From the NCBI RefSeq assembly GCF_003011965.1, contig NZ_PXWG01000006.1, positions 1 through 64,000 of the forward strand: a DNA stretch of 64,000 bases. The letters run 5' to 3'. This document shows positions 39,633-49,163 of this stretch, piece after piece. The notes under the pieces are model-generated. The model was not told the origin of the DNA and ran no database searches. It was given only the letters and a program-made list of their open reading frames with translations. This DNA comes from Streptosporangium nondiastaticum (lineage in GTDB: Bacteria > Actinomycetota > Actinomycetes > Streptomycetales > Streptomycetaceae). Position 1 is the stretch's first letter. Each line of letters begins with the position of its first letter. The position numbers were made by a program, and so were the translations under genes.

Positions 39633-42047
39633 GTGGCGCTCCAGGTGGGCGAGCTCGCCGCAACTGTCCGCGTCGATGACTCCGGAGTGGGAGAGGGCAT
39701 GGCCCGCTCGCGCGCCGCCGTTCAGGCGGGCGGTAGCCAGGTCGCCGCCGCCGCGGACAGTGCCGGGCGGCAGGCCGGCCAGGAGCTCGGCGACGGTGTC
39801 GCTGAGGGCGCCCAGCGCGGGGGCGAGCGCGCATCCAACGCGCTCCGATCCGGTCTGTCGAAGCTGGGCGCGGCCGTGGTCGGTATCGGGATCGGTGCCG
39901 CCCTCATGGGCGGCATCAATCAGGCCATGGAGCAGGGCAAGGTCGAGGGGAAACTGCGCGCGCAGCTCGGCTCCAGCGGCCCCGTGGCTGCCCAGTACGG
40001 CAAGGCCGCGGGCGCACTGTATTCGGGCGCGATCGTCGACTCGGTCGAGGACGGCGCAGAAGTCCTCAAAGGCATTGCACAAAATGGGCTGCTGCCGCCA
40101 GAGGCGACGCAGTCCCAGATTCAGACGATGGGCCGGAAGGTCGCCGATACCGCGTCAGTCATGGGCGAGGACGTCAGTAAGGTCTCGCGCGCCGTCGGCA
40201 CGATGATGAAAAACGGCCTCGCGAAATCCGCTGACGAAGCCATGGATGTGCTCGTACGGGGCACGCAGACCGGCACCAATGCGGCCGAGGATCTTCTCGA
40301 TACTTTCTCCGAATATCCCACCGAATTCAGGCAACTAGGGCTAGACGCTCAGACCTCGATGGGGCTTCTGTCTCAAGGCTTGAAGGGCGGCGCCCGCGAT
40401 GCCGACGTAGTCGCCGACGCGCTTAAAGAGTTCACCCTGAAGGCGCAGGGGATGGATGACACCACCAAGAAGGCTTACGAGGATCTCAGCCTTTCCGGCG
40501 AGAAAATGCAGGAGGTTTTCCAGAAGGGCGGACCAGCGGCAGGGAAAGCATTCGAGGAAGTCATCACTAAACTCCGAGGCGTCCAGGATCCGGCAAAGAA
40601 ATCACAGATCGCACTCGGCCTCTTCGGCACCAAATTCGAGGACATGCAGCAAGCGATCTACGCCCTTGACCCTGCGCATGCCGTTGAAGCACTAGGAAAG
40701 GTGAAAGGCGCCACCGATAAAGCTGGTGACGCCATGCGTGACAACGCGTCGACGAAGATCGAAGTGTTTAAGCGAGCCCTTGAACAGAAGGCCGTGAACT
40801 TGATCGGCGGCAAGGTAATTCCTATCGTCGAGAAACTGGCGGACTGGGTTGGGGCAGGCGGACTTGGAAAGGCATACAGCTCCACAAAGAACTTCATTCA
40901 AGAGCACTCCACTGCGCTAAGCGTCGCCGCCGGAGTGATCACGCTCGTCATGCTCCCCACCCTCTTGGAGCTGGCCACTCAAGCTGGGGCGACCACGGTC
41001 GCGGTGGTGACAGGCTGGATCACGCAGGGCACGGCCGGCATCGCGGCCGGAGCGCGGTTCCTGGCCGTAAATTCGCTGATTATCGGCGGTTGGGCGGTAC
41101 AGGGCGCCGCTGCCGCTGGCGCCGCGCTGCGCGTGGTCGGCGCATGGGTACTCATGGGCACGCAGGCAACAATTCAGGGCCTGCGCATGGCTGCTGCGTG
41201 GCTGCTCGCCATGGGGCCTATCCCACTGATCATCGCCGCGGTCGTGGGCCTGGTCGTGCTGATCGTCGCCAACTGGGACAAGATCGTCTCGGCGACGTCC
41301 GCCGCCTGGGATTGGGTATGGAACAAGATTAAGGGCGTCGGCCAATTCCTCGTTGACCTGTTCCTTAATTTCACACTCGTAGGCATCATCATCAGCCATT
41401 GGGAATCCATCCGGTCCGGCACTGCCCGCGTCTGGACGGCCGTCGTCGACTGGATCAAGGGGATACCCGGCCGCATCGTCGACTTCTTCCTGAACTGGAC
41501 ACTCCCCGGGTTGATCATCAGCCATTGGGACGCCATCCGATCAGGCACCGCCCAAAAGGCGGGCGCCATGCTTGCCTACGTCCGCGGACTGCCAGGGCAG
41601 ATTGTCGGCTACTTCGGCAATTTCGGATCCATGCTCTACGGAAAGGGCGAGGATCTCGTACGGGGCCTGTGGAACGGAATTCAGAACATGGGTCCGTGGC
41701 TTCGCTCAACCCTGATGGGCTGGGCGAAGAACATGATTCCTGGCCCCATCGCTAAGGCACTCGGCATCCATTCACCGTCGCGGGTCATGCGCGATCAGAT
41801 CGGCCGCTTCATCCCGGCCGGTGTCGTCGAGGGCATCAAGGCCGGCAGTTCTGCCGTCGATCGCACAATGCGCAACCTCGTATCGGTGCCCTCCCCGCAG
41901 TTCGCCACCTCGGGCAGCTCCCCCAACGCCACGTTGTCCGGCGGCGGTTGGGGGCCGGCAGTGCATATTGAGAACTGGAACGCGGGCAGCGCGAGCGCTG
42001 ATCAGACCGCGGCGGCGCTCGCTTGGCACATGAAGAGCAGGGGGTGA
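39633..42047 (+). CDS. Tape measure protein
   Basis: The 804-residue protein sets tail length and is ejected with DNA. N-terminal half: helical, with GEGMARSRAAVQAGGSQVAAAADSAG and LMGGINQAMEQGKVEGKLRAQLG, and a TP901-type core (TFSEYPTEFRQLGLDAQTSMGLL). The middle has four or five hydrophobic segments (LSVAAGVITLVMLPTLLELA, IPLIIAAVVGLVVLIVANW). The C-terminal third has two similar units with IISHW-x-S/A-IRSGTA, then GIHSPSRVMRDQIGRFIPAGVVEGI, a motif common at the ends of such proteins. At about 3 nm per 20 residues, the length suggests a tail near 120 nm. GTG start with AGGTGATGAG. Confidence 0.93.
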   Translation: MALQVGELAATVRVDDSGVGEGMARSRAAVQAGGSQVAAAADSAGRQAGQELGDGVAEGAQRGGERASNALRSGLSKLGAAVVGIGIGAALMGGINQAMEQGKVEGKLRAQLGSSGPVAAQYGKAAGALYSGAIVDSVEDGAEVLKGIAQNGLLPPEATQSQIQTMGRKVADTASVMGEDVSKVSRAVGTMMKNGLAKSADEAMDVLVRGTQTGTNAAEDLLDTFSEYPTEFRQLGLDAQTSMGLLSQGLKGGARDADVVADALKEFTLKAQGMDDTTKKAYEDLSLSGEKMQEVFQKGGPAAGKAFEEVITKLRGVQDPAKKSQIALGLFGTKFEDMQQAIYALDPAHAVEALGKVKGATDKAGDAMRDNASTKIEVFKRALEQKAVNLIGGKVIPIVEKLADWVGAGGLGKAYSSTKNFIQEHSTALSVAAGVITLVMLPTLLELATQAGATTVAVVTGWITQGTAGIAAGARFLAVNSLIIGGWAVQGAAAAGAALRVVGAWVLMGTQATIQGLRMAAAWLLAMGPIPLIIAAVVGLVVLIVANWDKIVSATSAAWDWVWNKIKGVGQFLVDLFLNFTLVGIIISHWESIRSGTARVWTAVVDWIKGIPGRIVDFFLNWTLPGLIISHWDAIRSGTAQKAGAMLAYVRGLPGQIVGYFGNFGSMLYGKGEDLVRGLWNGIQNMGPWLRSTLMGWAKNMIPGPIAKALGIHSPSRVMRDQIGRFIPAGVVEGIKAGSSAVDRTMRNLVSVPSPQFATSGSSPNATLSGGGWGPAVHIENWNAGSASADQTAAALAWHMKSRG

Positions 42048-42049
42048 CC

Positions 42050-42952
42050 ATGGCCCCCGGCGATCTGGCTCGCGCCGCCGGGCACATTCAGTTCGGCGAC
42101 TTCCTCATAGGCCCCGGAACGCCCGTCCGCTGGAAGGGCGTTGCCGGGTGGGAGGAGACACCGGGAGTCGATTCCGGCACCGTGCCGCGCTCATCCGCGC
42201 ACGGCGCCTTCCCCGGCGCGCTGCTCGCGCAACCTCGCACCATCACAGTGAACGACCTCGTGCTGCGCACCGAGCCCGGCGCCATGAGTGCCGCGGTGCG
42301 CGCCCTGGCCGCGGCGCACGCGCTGCGCGACGACGAGCTGCCCCTCGCAATCAAGCTCGACGACGGGCCAGCCCTGATGTGCTGGGCCCGGTGCCTGCGC
42401 TACAGCGTCCCCGTGGCGTCCGGCTACCGCATCGGTGTCGCCGAGGGCGGCGCCTTGCTGTTCGAGGCGACCGACCCGAGGCGCTATTCGCTGGTCGAGC
42501 AGCGCGTCGAGGCGCGTCTGCCGCGGCCCGAGCCTGGCCTCGACTGGCACCTCGACCCCGGCCCCGAGGGGCTGGTGTGGCCGCTGGACTTCGGCCCGCC
42601 GGGCAGTACCGGCGGCATGACCGCGACCAACGAGGGCGACGCCCCCGTCAGCCCCTTGATCGAGTTCCGCGGGCCCGTCGACCGGCCGAGCCTGACGAAC
42701 ATCACTACCGGGGACGTGATCGAGTACGACATCGTCCTCGACGCTGCCGACGTGCTCACCGTCGACACCTCGGCCGGAACCGTCCTGCTCAACGGCACAA
42801 CGTCGCGTCTGGGCACGGTCACCGGGCGCAGTGTCCCCGAGTCGGTATTCACGCTGCTGCCGGGCACGTCGACGCTCGCCTACCGCGCCGCCCCCGGCTC
42901 ATCCGACCCCCGCTCGTCCGTGGCTCTGATCTTCCGCTCGGCCTACTGGTAA
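42050..42952 (+). CDS. Distal tail protein (Dit-like)
   Basis: A 300-residue protein that would form the hub at the tail end and link the tube to the tip. It has an N-terminal beta domain (IQFGDFLIGPGTPVRWKGV ... GTVPRSSAHGAFPGALLAQPRTITVNDLVL), then LLFEATDPRRYS, as in siphovirus tail-hub proteins, and a C-terminal galectin-like domain (GTSTLAYRAAPGSSDPRSSVALIFRSAYW). The ATG at 42050 is used; a GTG two codons earlier is possible. Confidence 0.85.
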   Translation: MAPGDLARAAGHIQFGDFLIGPGTPVRWKGVAGWEETPGVDSGTVPRSSAHGAFPGALLAQPRTITVNDLVLRTEPGAMSAAVRALAAAHALRDDELPLAIKLDDGPALMCWARCLRYSVPVASGYRIGVAEGGALLFEATDPRRYSLVEQRVEARLPRPEPGLDWHLDPGPEGLVWPLDFGPPGSTGGMTATNEGDAPVSPLIEFRGPVDRPSLTNITTGDVIEYDIVLDAADVLTVDTSAGTVLLNGTTSRLGTVTGRSVPESVFTLLPGTSTLAYRAAPGSSDPRSSVALIFRSAYW

Positions 42953-42965
42953 GGAGAACCGCTCC

Positions 42966-43955
42966 ATGACCGTCCGTTCCGCGTGGCTGCTCGGCACCGG
43001 GCAGACCCGCGAAGACACCCGCTTGGCCCCGCTCGGGGTAATGGCGCCCGCGGGCGAGATGACCAGCCGCGACGGCGTGATCGCCGGCGGCGCGCCCTTC
43101 TCTGCATCGGGGGTGTCGGCGATGCAGGTACAGATCGGTGTCGGCCGCGCGGTCGTGCAGGGCACCGTCGCACAGGGCGCCTACCCGGTGGCGATCACGG
43201 CCCCGGAGGTGGTGACGATCGCCGACGGGCACGCCCAGTTCGGCCGTGTCGACTCGATCGTGCTCCGGGTCGCCGACCCGGGGTACGACACCTCTCCGGC
43301 CCCTGCCGTCCGCGTCGAGGTCGTCCAGGGCGAGCCGACCGCTACCCCCGCCGCACCCACCCTTACGGGCGCTGCGTTGCGGCTGTGGGACGTCACCGTG
43401 CCCGCCGGTATCTCGGCCGGCACCGGGGGCATCACCTGGTCTAGCGCGCTCGCCGACCGGCGGCGCTTCACCAGTGCCGCGGGCGGCATCATCCCCCGCG
43501 GCTACGGGCTCGCCTTCGCCGGCTCCTACGACGGGCAGTACCGCGACACAGGGGCAGGGCTCGAACGGTGGTCGGCTAAGGCCGGCGCGTGGCAGCCGTA
43601 CCCGGCTGACTCCGGGTGGCAGCCGCTCACCCTGTCCTCGGGCTACGGCTGGCCCAACCACGGCACGCCCGCGGCATGGCGCCGCATCGGACCCTTGATC
43701 ATGCTGCGCGGGCGCATCGGCCCGACGAAAGCCGGGAGCACGATCCCCAACGGCGCGACGATCCTCACGCTACCGGTCGAGGCGCGTCCGGCCGGCGGCA
43801 GGGAATTCGCGTGGGCGTCCCCGCGTGACCAGATCAGCCGAGGTCCCTCCATCTGCCGTGTCGAGATTCAGCCCGGCGGCGCGGTGCGCACTTACGAGTT
43901 CTGGGAGCTCCCCCAGTGGATCAGCCTTGACGGGGTGACCTATACAGCCGACTGA
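42966..43955 (+). CDS. Minor tail (tip/baseplate) protein
   Basis: A 329-residue, mainly beta-strand protein. N-terminal part: TREDTRLAPLGVMAPAGEMTSRDGVIAGGAPFSASGVSAMQV, as found in actinophage minor tail proteins. C-terminal part: a separate domain (SGYGWPNHGTPAAWRRIGPLIMLRGRIG and ISLDGVTYTAD) resembling receptor-contacting modules. AAGGAGAACC precedes the ATG. Probable role: tail-tip structure or host contact. Confidence 0.75.
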   Translation: MTVRSAWLLGTGQTREDTRLAPLGVMAPAGEMTSRDGVIAGGAPFSASGVSAMQVQIGVGRAVVQGTVAQGAYPVAITAPEVVTIADGHAQFGRVDSIVLRVADPGYDTSPAPAVRVEVVQGEPTATPAAPTLTGAALRLWDVTVPAGISAGTGGITWSSALADRRRFTSAAGGIIPRGYGLAFAGSYDGQYRDTGAGLERWSAKAGAWQPYPADSGWQPLTLSSGYGWPNHGTPAAWRRIGPLIMLRGRIGPTKAGSTIPNGATILTLPVEARPAGGREFAWASPRDQISRGPSICRVEIQPGGAVRTYEFWELPQWISLDGVTYTAD

Positions 43956-43977
43956 ACCATGTGCGAGGGGGTGAACG

Positions 43978-45069
43978 TTGATCCCCTATCGCGTCTTGTT
44001 CTGCGATCTGCGCACCGACCAACTGCTCGACGTCCTACCAGTACAGGGGTTGGCGTTCGACGACTGGATTGGTAAGACGCCGAGCATGTCCGGCACTATC
44101 CCGGTGCCGAATGCCCAAATCGCCGCCCGCGTACGGGAGGCCGTACAGCCGGGCCGTACCGCGGTATGGGTCGAGCGAGGGCGCGAAATATGGTGGGGTG
44201 GGATCCTGTGGACCGCGCGCGTCAACAGCAGCAGCCGCGGCGAGCTCACCGTGCAGATGCAGGCGGCCGGCTGGGACTCCTATCTCGATCACCGCATGCT
44301 CTATGACACGCTCACCGCGACCGGCGTCGACCAGTACGACATTGTCCGCACGCTCATCGACTACGTGCAGAACACCGTCGGAGGCGATATCGGAATCACC
44401 TACGACACGGCCCCCTCGGGCGTGCATCGCGACCGCGTGTACTCCCGATACGACCTGCCGCACATTCGCGACCTGATATCCCAACTTGGGGCGGTCGAGG
44501 GCGGGTTCGAGTGGCGCATTGCGTCCATGCGCGATCCCGAAACCGGCTCCCGCGTCAAGCGCCTCCAGCTCGGCTCACCCATCCGTATGGGGGCGAGCGA
44601 GATCGTTCTCGACCATCCCGGGCCCGTGCTGGCCTACGGGTGGCCAATTGACGCCACCGTGACGGCGAACGCCTGGCAAAGCCGGGGCGCCAGCACGAAC
44701 CAGAACCAGGCCGAAGCCTCTGTTCCTCTCATGTCCGGCCTGCTCGTCGCCGACCAGGACCTCGCCGCCGGCTGGCCCCGCCTCGACGGCAGCTCGGACT
44801 ATCAGACCGTCGTCACGCAGGACGTACTCGACGCACACGCCCGCGCCGACCACGCCCGCGCCCGCGACCCCCTCACCATTCCCGAGATCACAGTGCACCT
44901 CGACGGCACCCTGTCGCCGGCCCTGCTCGGCGCCACGATCCGGCTCCGGATCCGTGACCGGTGGTGGCCACAGGGGCTCGACCAGAGGTACCGCGTGATC
45001 GGCATGTCCGTCACACCCGCCGAGCGCGGGCGCGCCGAGACAGCCCAGTTGCATTTGGAGACCGCCTAA
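43978..45069 (+). CDS. Minor tail protein, tail-associated (Tal/hub-like)
   Basis: The 363-residue product from a TTG start (GAGGGGGTGAACG upstream) shows the fold sequence of Siphovirus tail-hub proteins such as ReqiPepy6 gp37-like: [60 protein letters not shown] and [26 protein letters not shown]. It probably plugs the tip and initiates host-wall contact. Its stop TAA shares a base with the next gene's ATG. Confidence 0.82.
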   Translation: MIPYRVLFCDLRTDQLLDVLPVQGLAFDDWIGKTPSMSGTIPVPNAQIAARVREAVQPGRTAVWVERGREIWWGGILWTARVNSSSRGELTVQMQAAGWDSYLDHRMLYDTLTATGVDQYDIVRTLIDYVQNTVGGDIGITYDTAPSGVHRDRVYSRYDLPHIRDLISQLGAVEGGFEWRIASMRDPETGSRVKRLQLGSPIRMGASEIVLDHPGPVLAYGWPIDATVTANAWQSRGASTNQNQAEASVPLMSGLLVADQDLAAGWPRLDGSSDYQTVVTQDVLDAHARADHARARDPLTIPEITVHLDGTLSPALLGATIRLRIRDRWWPQGLDQRYRVIGMSVTPAERGRAETAQLHLETA

Positions 45070-45770
45070 TGGCTGCTGTGCCAGTCGACTTGCTCGACCG
45101 TATCCGTGAACTCGAAAGGCAGGTACGACAGCTCGCCGGTCGATCTCAAATCCGCCCAGCAATGAATCAGGTCAGCAAAGGCGACGTGCGCATTGGCGAG
45201 GGCGGCACCCTCGGCGTATACGCGCCCAACGGCGCGCAGATCCTCGGCGTTGGCCGCTGGCCAAACGGCGAATACGGCTTGCACTTGGGGCGCCAGAACG
45301 GCACGTCCGCACTGACCATTCGGGTTGGCAACGACGACGCCATCCCGCAGCCGCTCCGCCTTTGGGATGCGAAAGGAACCGAGATCTGGGCCGACGATGT
45401 GCGTACGGGAGGCATCGCCTTCCCGTACCTCGGCCTCCTCCCGCCACAGGCCAGCAGCCCTACCTTGTGGCCACGTACGAGCAACAGCGATTTCTCTCTG
45501 ATCGCACAATCCTTCAATTCTATTTGGCAGCCCAAGATTCGCCTTTTCATGCATACGGCTGCCGACAACGGAACAAGCGGTGAAGTGCGTGTACTCGTCG
45601 GCGGAAAGGTATGGGGGCCGACCGTGAAAGTCGGTGACGTATTTGACTACGTCGGATTTACCGGCGCCGACCCCGGTTCGCTTGTCGAAATCACCGTCGA
45701 GGCCCGTCGCACCAGCGGGACGGGATCCGTCTACGCCCAACCCAAGATGCTCTACGGCCGCGAGACGTAA
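45069..45770 (+). CDS. Tail tip protein
   Basis: 233 residues. A short N-terminal coiled coil (VPVDLLDRIRELERQVRQLAG) is followed by beta-rich repeats (GDVRIGEGGTLGVYAPNGAQILGVG, GLHLGRQNGTSALTIRVGND) that look like a trimeric beta-helix, and a C-terminal globular domain with a less GC-biased codon choice than its neighbours (45,500-45,700). This combination is typical of actinophage tip/fibre connectors. The C-terminal domain may come from recent exchange. Confidence 0.72.
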   Translation: MAAVPVDLLDRIRELERQVRQLAGRSQIRPAMNQVSKGDVRIGEGGTLGVYAPNGAQILGVGRWPNGEYGLHLGRQNGTSALTIRVGNDDAIPQPLRLWDAKGTEIWADDVRTGGIAFPYLGLLPPQASSPTLWPRTSNSDFSLIAQSFNSIWQPKIRLFMHTAADNGTSGEVRVLVGGKVWGPTVKVGDVFDYVGFTGADPGSLVEITVEARRTSGTGSVYAQPKMLYGRET

Positions 45771-45790
45771 CGCACCAAGGAGGTAGTTCC

Positions 45791-47278
45791 CTGCTCCCCG
45801 AATCCATTCCTACGGTCACGGTGCGCGGGCGTTTTCTCAGTCCCGACGGGCGCCCGCTTTCCGGCAATGTGACCTTTCGGTTTCAGTCGCAACTCACCTT
45901 CCCCGAGGCCGACATCATCCTCGGCGGCCCGGTCGTGGCTCCGCTCGACGCCCAAGGGCAGATCGAGGTCACCCTGCCTGCCACGGACGCCCCCGGCATG
46001 GACCCCGCTGGCGGCTCGATCACCGTCACCGAAGCACTCTCGGGCATCCCGGCCGGCCGTAGCTATCAGCTCCTCCTACCGGCAAAGCACCCGCACGTCG
46101 ACCTCGCCGACATCGCCCCCACCGATCCCACCAAGCCCCAGTACGTACCCGTGGAAGGCCCCCGCGGCGACCGGGGCGAGCGCGGCCCGTCCGCGTACGA
46201 GGTCGCCCTCGCCGAGGGATACGTCGGCACCCGTACCGAGTGGCTGGCGTCGCTCGTCGGCCCCCGCGGCGCCACCGGCCCCCAGGGCGACCGCGGACCA
46301 GCCGGCCCCGTCGGGGCGCCCGGCGTCATCCAGTCCGTCAACGGCTTCTCCACCGCGGCGATCACCCTCACCGCGACACACGTCGGCGCCATCCCCGCCG
46401 CCGCGGCCGGCGCCGCCGGCGGCGTGGCCACCCTCGGGGCCGACGGCCGCGTGCCTGCCGCACAACTCCCCACCACAACCGGCGGGGGCGCGGTCGAGTC
46501 CGTCAACGACCGCACGGGCCGCGTGCAGCTCGACGCCGCAGCAGTCGGCGCGGCACCCGCCACTCACACGCACACCGCCGCTCAGGTCGGCGCCATCGCC
46601 ACCACCGCCCGCGGCGCGGCGAACGGCGTCGCCAGCCTGGACGGCGCAGGCCGGCTCCCCGTGGCGCAGCTCCCCACGAGCGTGGGCCGAAACGTCTGGA
46701 CGCCGCAGGCCCTCGGCTTTCAGGCATGGACCTGTGACCCGTACGGGGTCGCCAACCCCACAGCGAAGTACCTCACGCCGCAGCGGCTCTACGTGTGCGG
46801 CATCAACATCACGGAACCGACTCCGGTCAACGCGGTGATCATGTTCTCGCGTGGCTATGGAGGCGTGTCCTCCAACCGGTACGCCGCGGGTATCTATCGC
46901 GAGGACGGAACAAAGGTCGTCGGCACAGCGGCGCCGGTCAGCCTCGGAATGGCAGGGCAGACCACTGGCAGCCCACCGCAGATGATCAACACCCACGTCG
47001 GGGCGACGCCGATCGCCATGCCCTCGACCGTCACCCTGTCGCCCGGCCGCTACTGGGCCACGTGGGTTCTGGCCACAGGTGGCACAGCGGATTACGCGTA
47101 CTACCACGTGCAGAACGAGGCCCCCGTCGCCGCCGCCAACTGGTTCTTCGGCACCCCGTTCGCCCGCGCCTGGTACCTCAACGCCCAGTCCGACACTCCC
47201 GCCCGACTGTCCCAGGGCGATGCAGGAGTGCTCACCGATCACGACGTTCCCATCATGGCACTCGCCCTTACCCCTTGA
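45791..47278 (+). CDS. Tail fibre / receptor-binding protein with collagen-like segment, probable CTG start
   Basis: A 495-residue protein. A perfect AAGGAGG lies 7 nt before CTG at 45791, giving LPESIPTVTVRGRFLSPDGRPLSG, the natural beginning of this family (a domain that binds the tip); the first conventional start (GTG 45821) would delete a strand and lacks a Shine-Dalgarno. Next come collagen-like Gly-x-y triplets (GPRGDRGERG and VGPRGATGPQGDRGPAG), a stretch of THVGAIPAAAAGAAGG-type repeats, and a C-terminal receptor-binding-like beta domain from about residue 300 (LYVCGINITEPTPVNAVIMFSRG). Such proteins determine host range. Confidence 0.82.
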   Translation: MLPESIPTVTVRGRFLSPDGRPLSGNVTFRFQSQLTFPEADIILGGPVVAPLDAQGQIEVTLPATDAPGMDPAGGSITVTEALSGIPAGRSYQLLLPAKHPHVDLADIAPTDPTKPQYVPVEGPRGDRGERGPSAYEVALAEGYVGTRTEWLASLVGPRGATGPQGDRGPAGPVGAPGVIQSVNGFSTAAITLTATHVGAIPAAAAGAAGGVATLGADGRVPAAQLPTTTGGGAVESVNDRTGRVQLDAAAVGAAPATHTHTAAQVGAIATTARGAANGVASLDGAGRLPVAQLPTSVGRNVWTPQALGFQAWTCDPYGVANPTAKYLTPQRLYVCGINITEPTPVNAVIMFSRGYGGVSSNRYAAGIYREDGTKVVGTAAPVSLGMAGQTTGSPPQMINTHVGATPIAMPSTVTLSPGRYWATWVLATGGTADYAYYHVQNEAPVAAANWFFGTPFARAWYLNAQSDTPARLSQGDAGVLTDHDVPIMALALTP

Positions 47279-47306
47279 TCCGCACGCAGCAGATAGGACA
47301 CATCAC

Positions 47307-47555
47307 ATGGCACAGATCGTTCGGGCTGAAATCGCCGTCTCGTTCGGCATCGACGAGAAGAGCCCGCAGGAAGCCGTCGTCCGGCACTCCATCCCCGTCG
47401 CCACCTTCATGCCGGGCGGCAGCGTCTACCTGACGCCCCAGGAGAACGAGGCCGCACTCAGGGCCGCCGCCACGGCGTTCGCCGCAGCCCTCCCCACCAA
47501 CCGCGGATACAACATCGCCGCCCACCTGGTGAGCGAGGCCAAGACCCCCGCCTGA
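47307..47555 (+). CDS. Small phage structural or lysis-associated protein
   Basis: An 82-residue protein: a beta-strand N-terminus (AQIVRAEIAVSFGIDEKSPQEAVVRHSIPVATFMPGGSVYLT) and a helix (ENEAALRAAATAFAAALP). Unrecognised; located between fibre and endolysin genes. It could be a fibre chaperone or a minor tip component. Confidence 0.6.
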   Translation: MAQIVRAEIAVSFGIDEKSPQEAVVRHSIPVATFMPGGSVYLTPQENEAALRAAATAFAAALPTNRGYNIAAHLVSEAKTPA

Positions 47556-47630
47556 AACCCACTTCACTCCCACACCACCCCGACGCCCCGTGCCCATGGC
47601 CGGGGCGTTCTCATGTCTGGAGTCCCTTTC

Positions 47631-48500
47631 ATGGCTGCACCTCTGTCCCCCGACGCCCTGCTCGACGCCCTGCGCGCCGAGGGCGTCAACGTCATCCCCT
47701 ACGGCGACTGGCGTACCCACGACCGCGGTAACCGTGGCGCCGGCTGGGGTCCGATCAACGGCGTGATCATCCATCACACCGCGAGCTCGGGCACCGAGTC
47801 CTCGGTCGAGCTGTGCGTCGATGGGTACGCCGAGCTTCCCGGCCCGCTGTGTCACGGCGTGATCGCGAAGAACGGTGACGTGTACCTGATCTCGGCCGGC
47901 CGCGCCAACCACGCCGGAAGCGGAGACGCGGACGTGCTCGCCGCCGTCGTCGACGAGCGGCCGACCCCGGACCCCTCCGACAGCAACGCCGACGGCAACG
48001 CGCGGTTCTACGGGTTCGAGTGCGTGAACCTCGGCAACGGCAACGACCCGTGGCCCGAGGCACAGCTCGACGCGATCGAGCGCGCGTCCGCCGCGATCTG
48101 CCGCGCCTACGGCTGGGCGGCCGCGTCCGTGATCGGCCACAAGGAGTGGACCGATCAGAAGATCGACCCGCGGGGCTTCTCCATGCAAACGATGCGCGAG
48201 CGGATCGACCGCCGCCTCGGCCACGCCCCCGGCAAGCCCGTGCCGGCCCCGGAGTTCGAACCGTTCCCCGGCCGTGACTTCTTCAAGTCGTACCCGCGCT
48301 CGCCGATCGTGACCGCGATGGGTCGCCGGCTCGTCGAGGAGGGGTGCAGCGCGTACGCCGCGGGCCCCGGCCCGCAGTGGACCGTCGCCGACCTCCGCTC
48401 GTACTCCAAGTGGCAGCGCGCGCAGGGATTCTCCGGCAGCGACGCCGACGGGTGGCCCGGCCGCGTCACCTGGGACGCGCTCCGCGTCCCCAAGGTCTAA
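47631..48500 (+). CDS. Endolysin: N-acetylmuramoyl-L-alanine amidase with cell-wall-binding domain
   Basis: A 289-residue lytic enzyme. The amidase_2 fold occupies about residues 20-195, with zinc ligands in GVIIHHTASSG and VIGHKEW, the acid in KIDPRG, and a NHAG motif. A linker (PGKPVPAPEFEPFPG) leads to a C-terminal binding domain (TAMGRRLVEEGCSAYAAGPG ... ADLRSYSKWQRAQGFSGSDADGWPG) of the kind found in actinophage lysins. No signal peptide, so export depends on the holin. ATG 47631 follows a GGAG; an ATG six codons earlier is possible. Confidence 0.93.
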   Translation: MAAPLSPDALLDALRAEGVNVIPYGDWRTHDRGNRGAGWGPINGVIIHHTASSGTESSVELCVDGYAELPGPLCHGVIAKNGDVYLISAGRANHAGSGDADVLAAVVDERPTPDPSDSNADGNARFYGFECVNLGNGNDPWPEAQLDAIERASAAICRAYGWAAASVIGHKEWTDQKIDPRGFSMQTMRERIDRRLGHAPGKPVPAPEFEPFPGRDFFKSYPRSPIVTAMGRRLVEEGCSAYAAGPGPQWTVADLRSYSKWQRAQGFSGSDADGWPGRVTWDALRVPKV

Positions 48501-48526
48501 CTACCTCACCTCGAAAGGAACTCGCC

Positions 48527-48790
48527 ATGACTGATGCTTCCCGCAGGACCATCCGCACCGTGGTGCAGACGGCGGTCGCCCTGGCCGTGCTGCTGCCGGC
48601 CATCGTGGACGCCGCCGGCATCCCCCGCGCCCTGCCGTGGGTCGCCGGCGCCCTGGCCGTCGCCGGTGGCCTCACCCGCGTGATGGCGCTCCCCGGCGTT
48701 CAGGCCCTCATGCCCGGATGGCTGCGCACCGCCCCCGACCGCGACGCCGAGCTGCGCGCGCTCAACCGCCCTCGGGACGGCGCCCGGTGA
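48527..48790 (+). CDS. Holin
   Basis: An 87-residue membrane protein with two hydrophobic helices (VVQTAVALAVLLPAIVDAAG and LPWVAGALAVAGGLTRVMAL) and a charged tail (RDAELRALNRPRDGAR), right after the endolysin. This is the expected size and topology for a holin that releases the endolysin. AAAGGAAC precedes the ATG. Its stop overlaps the next gene's GTG. Confidence 0.82.
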   Translation: MTDASRRTIRTVVQTAVALAVLLPAIVDAAGIPRALPWVAGALAVAGGLTRVMALPGVQALMPGWLRTAPDRDAELRALNRPRDGAR

Positions 48791-49047
48791 CCACTCCCCC
48801 GCCCGACCCGACCCCGGTCGCCCTAGAGCTGGAGCGGCTGCGGGCGGTCGCCGAGGTGGGGTTCGCCCGCATGGACGGGTCGCTAGCGCTACTCGTGCAG
48901 CGGGGCGACCAGACCGACAAGGCACTCGCCGAACATCGGGCCGAGATCGACGAACTCAAGCGGGGCCGGTGGCCCCTTCCGAGCGTGGCCGCCGTGGTCG
49001 CGCTCGCAGCGCTGCTCCTGTCCCTCTGGCAGACGATCACCCACTGA
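48787..49047 (+). CDS. Second small lysis-region membrane protein (holin-like)
   Basis: 86 residues: a disordered Pro-rich N-terminus, an amphipathic coiled-coil helix (LELERLRAVAEVGFARMDGSLALLVQRGDQTDKALAEHRAEIDELK) and a single C-terminal transmembrane helix (LPSVAAVVALAALLLSLWQTI). Such proteins are found after holins in actinophages and may act as holin partner or antiholin. GTGA overlap with the holin gene. Confidence 0.72.
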   Translation: MTTPPPDPTPVALELERLRAVAEVGFARMDGSLALLVQRGDQTDKALAEHRAEIDELKRGRWPLPSVAAVVALAALLLSLWQTITH

Positions 49048-49055
49048 CACACAAC

Positions 49056-49094
49056 GCGCCCCCGGTACCGGCCTTGTGCCGGCACCGGGGGCGC
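49056..49094 (+). terminator. Terminator of the late operon
   Basis: A 16-bp stem (49056-49071 with 49079-49094) with a single mismatch and a 7-nt loop lies directly after the last lysis gene, followed by TCTTTG. Confidence 0.85.
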
Positions 49095-49118
49095 TCTTTG
49101 TCGTTGGTGGGCATGAGG

Positions 49119-49152
49119 CAGGGCCCGGTCGGCGGCTGTCGACCGGGCCCTG
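49119..49152. terminator. Second hairpin, shared with the opposite-strand genes
   Basis: A perfect 13-bp stem (49119-49131 with 49140-49152) lies between the late operon and the convergent minus-strand genes. Confidence 0.75.
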
Positions 49153-49163
49153 CGTTCGGGGAT

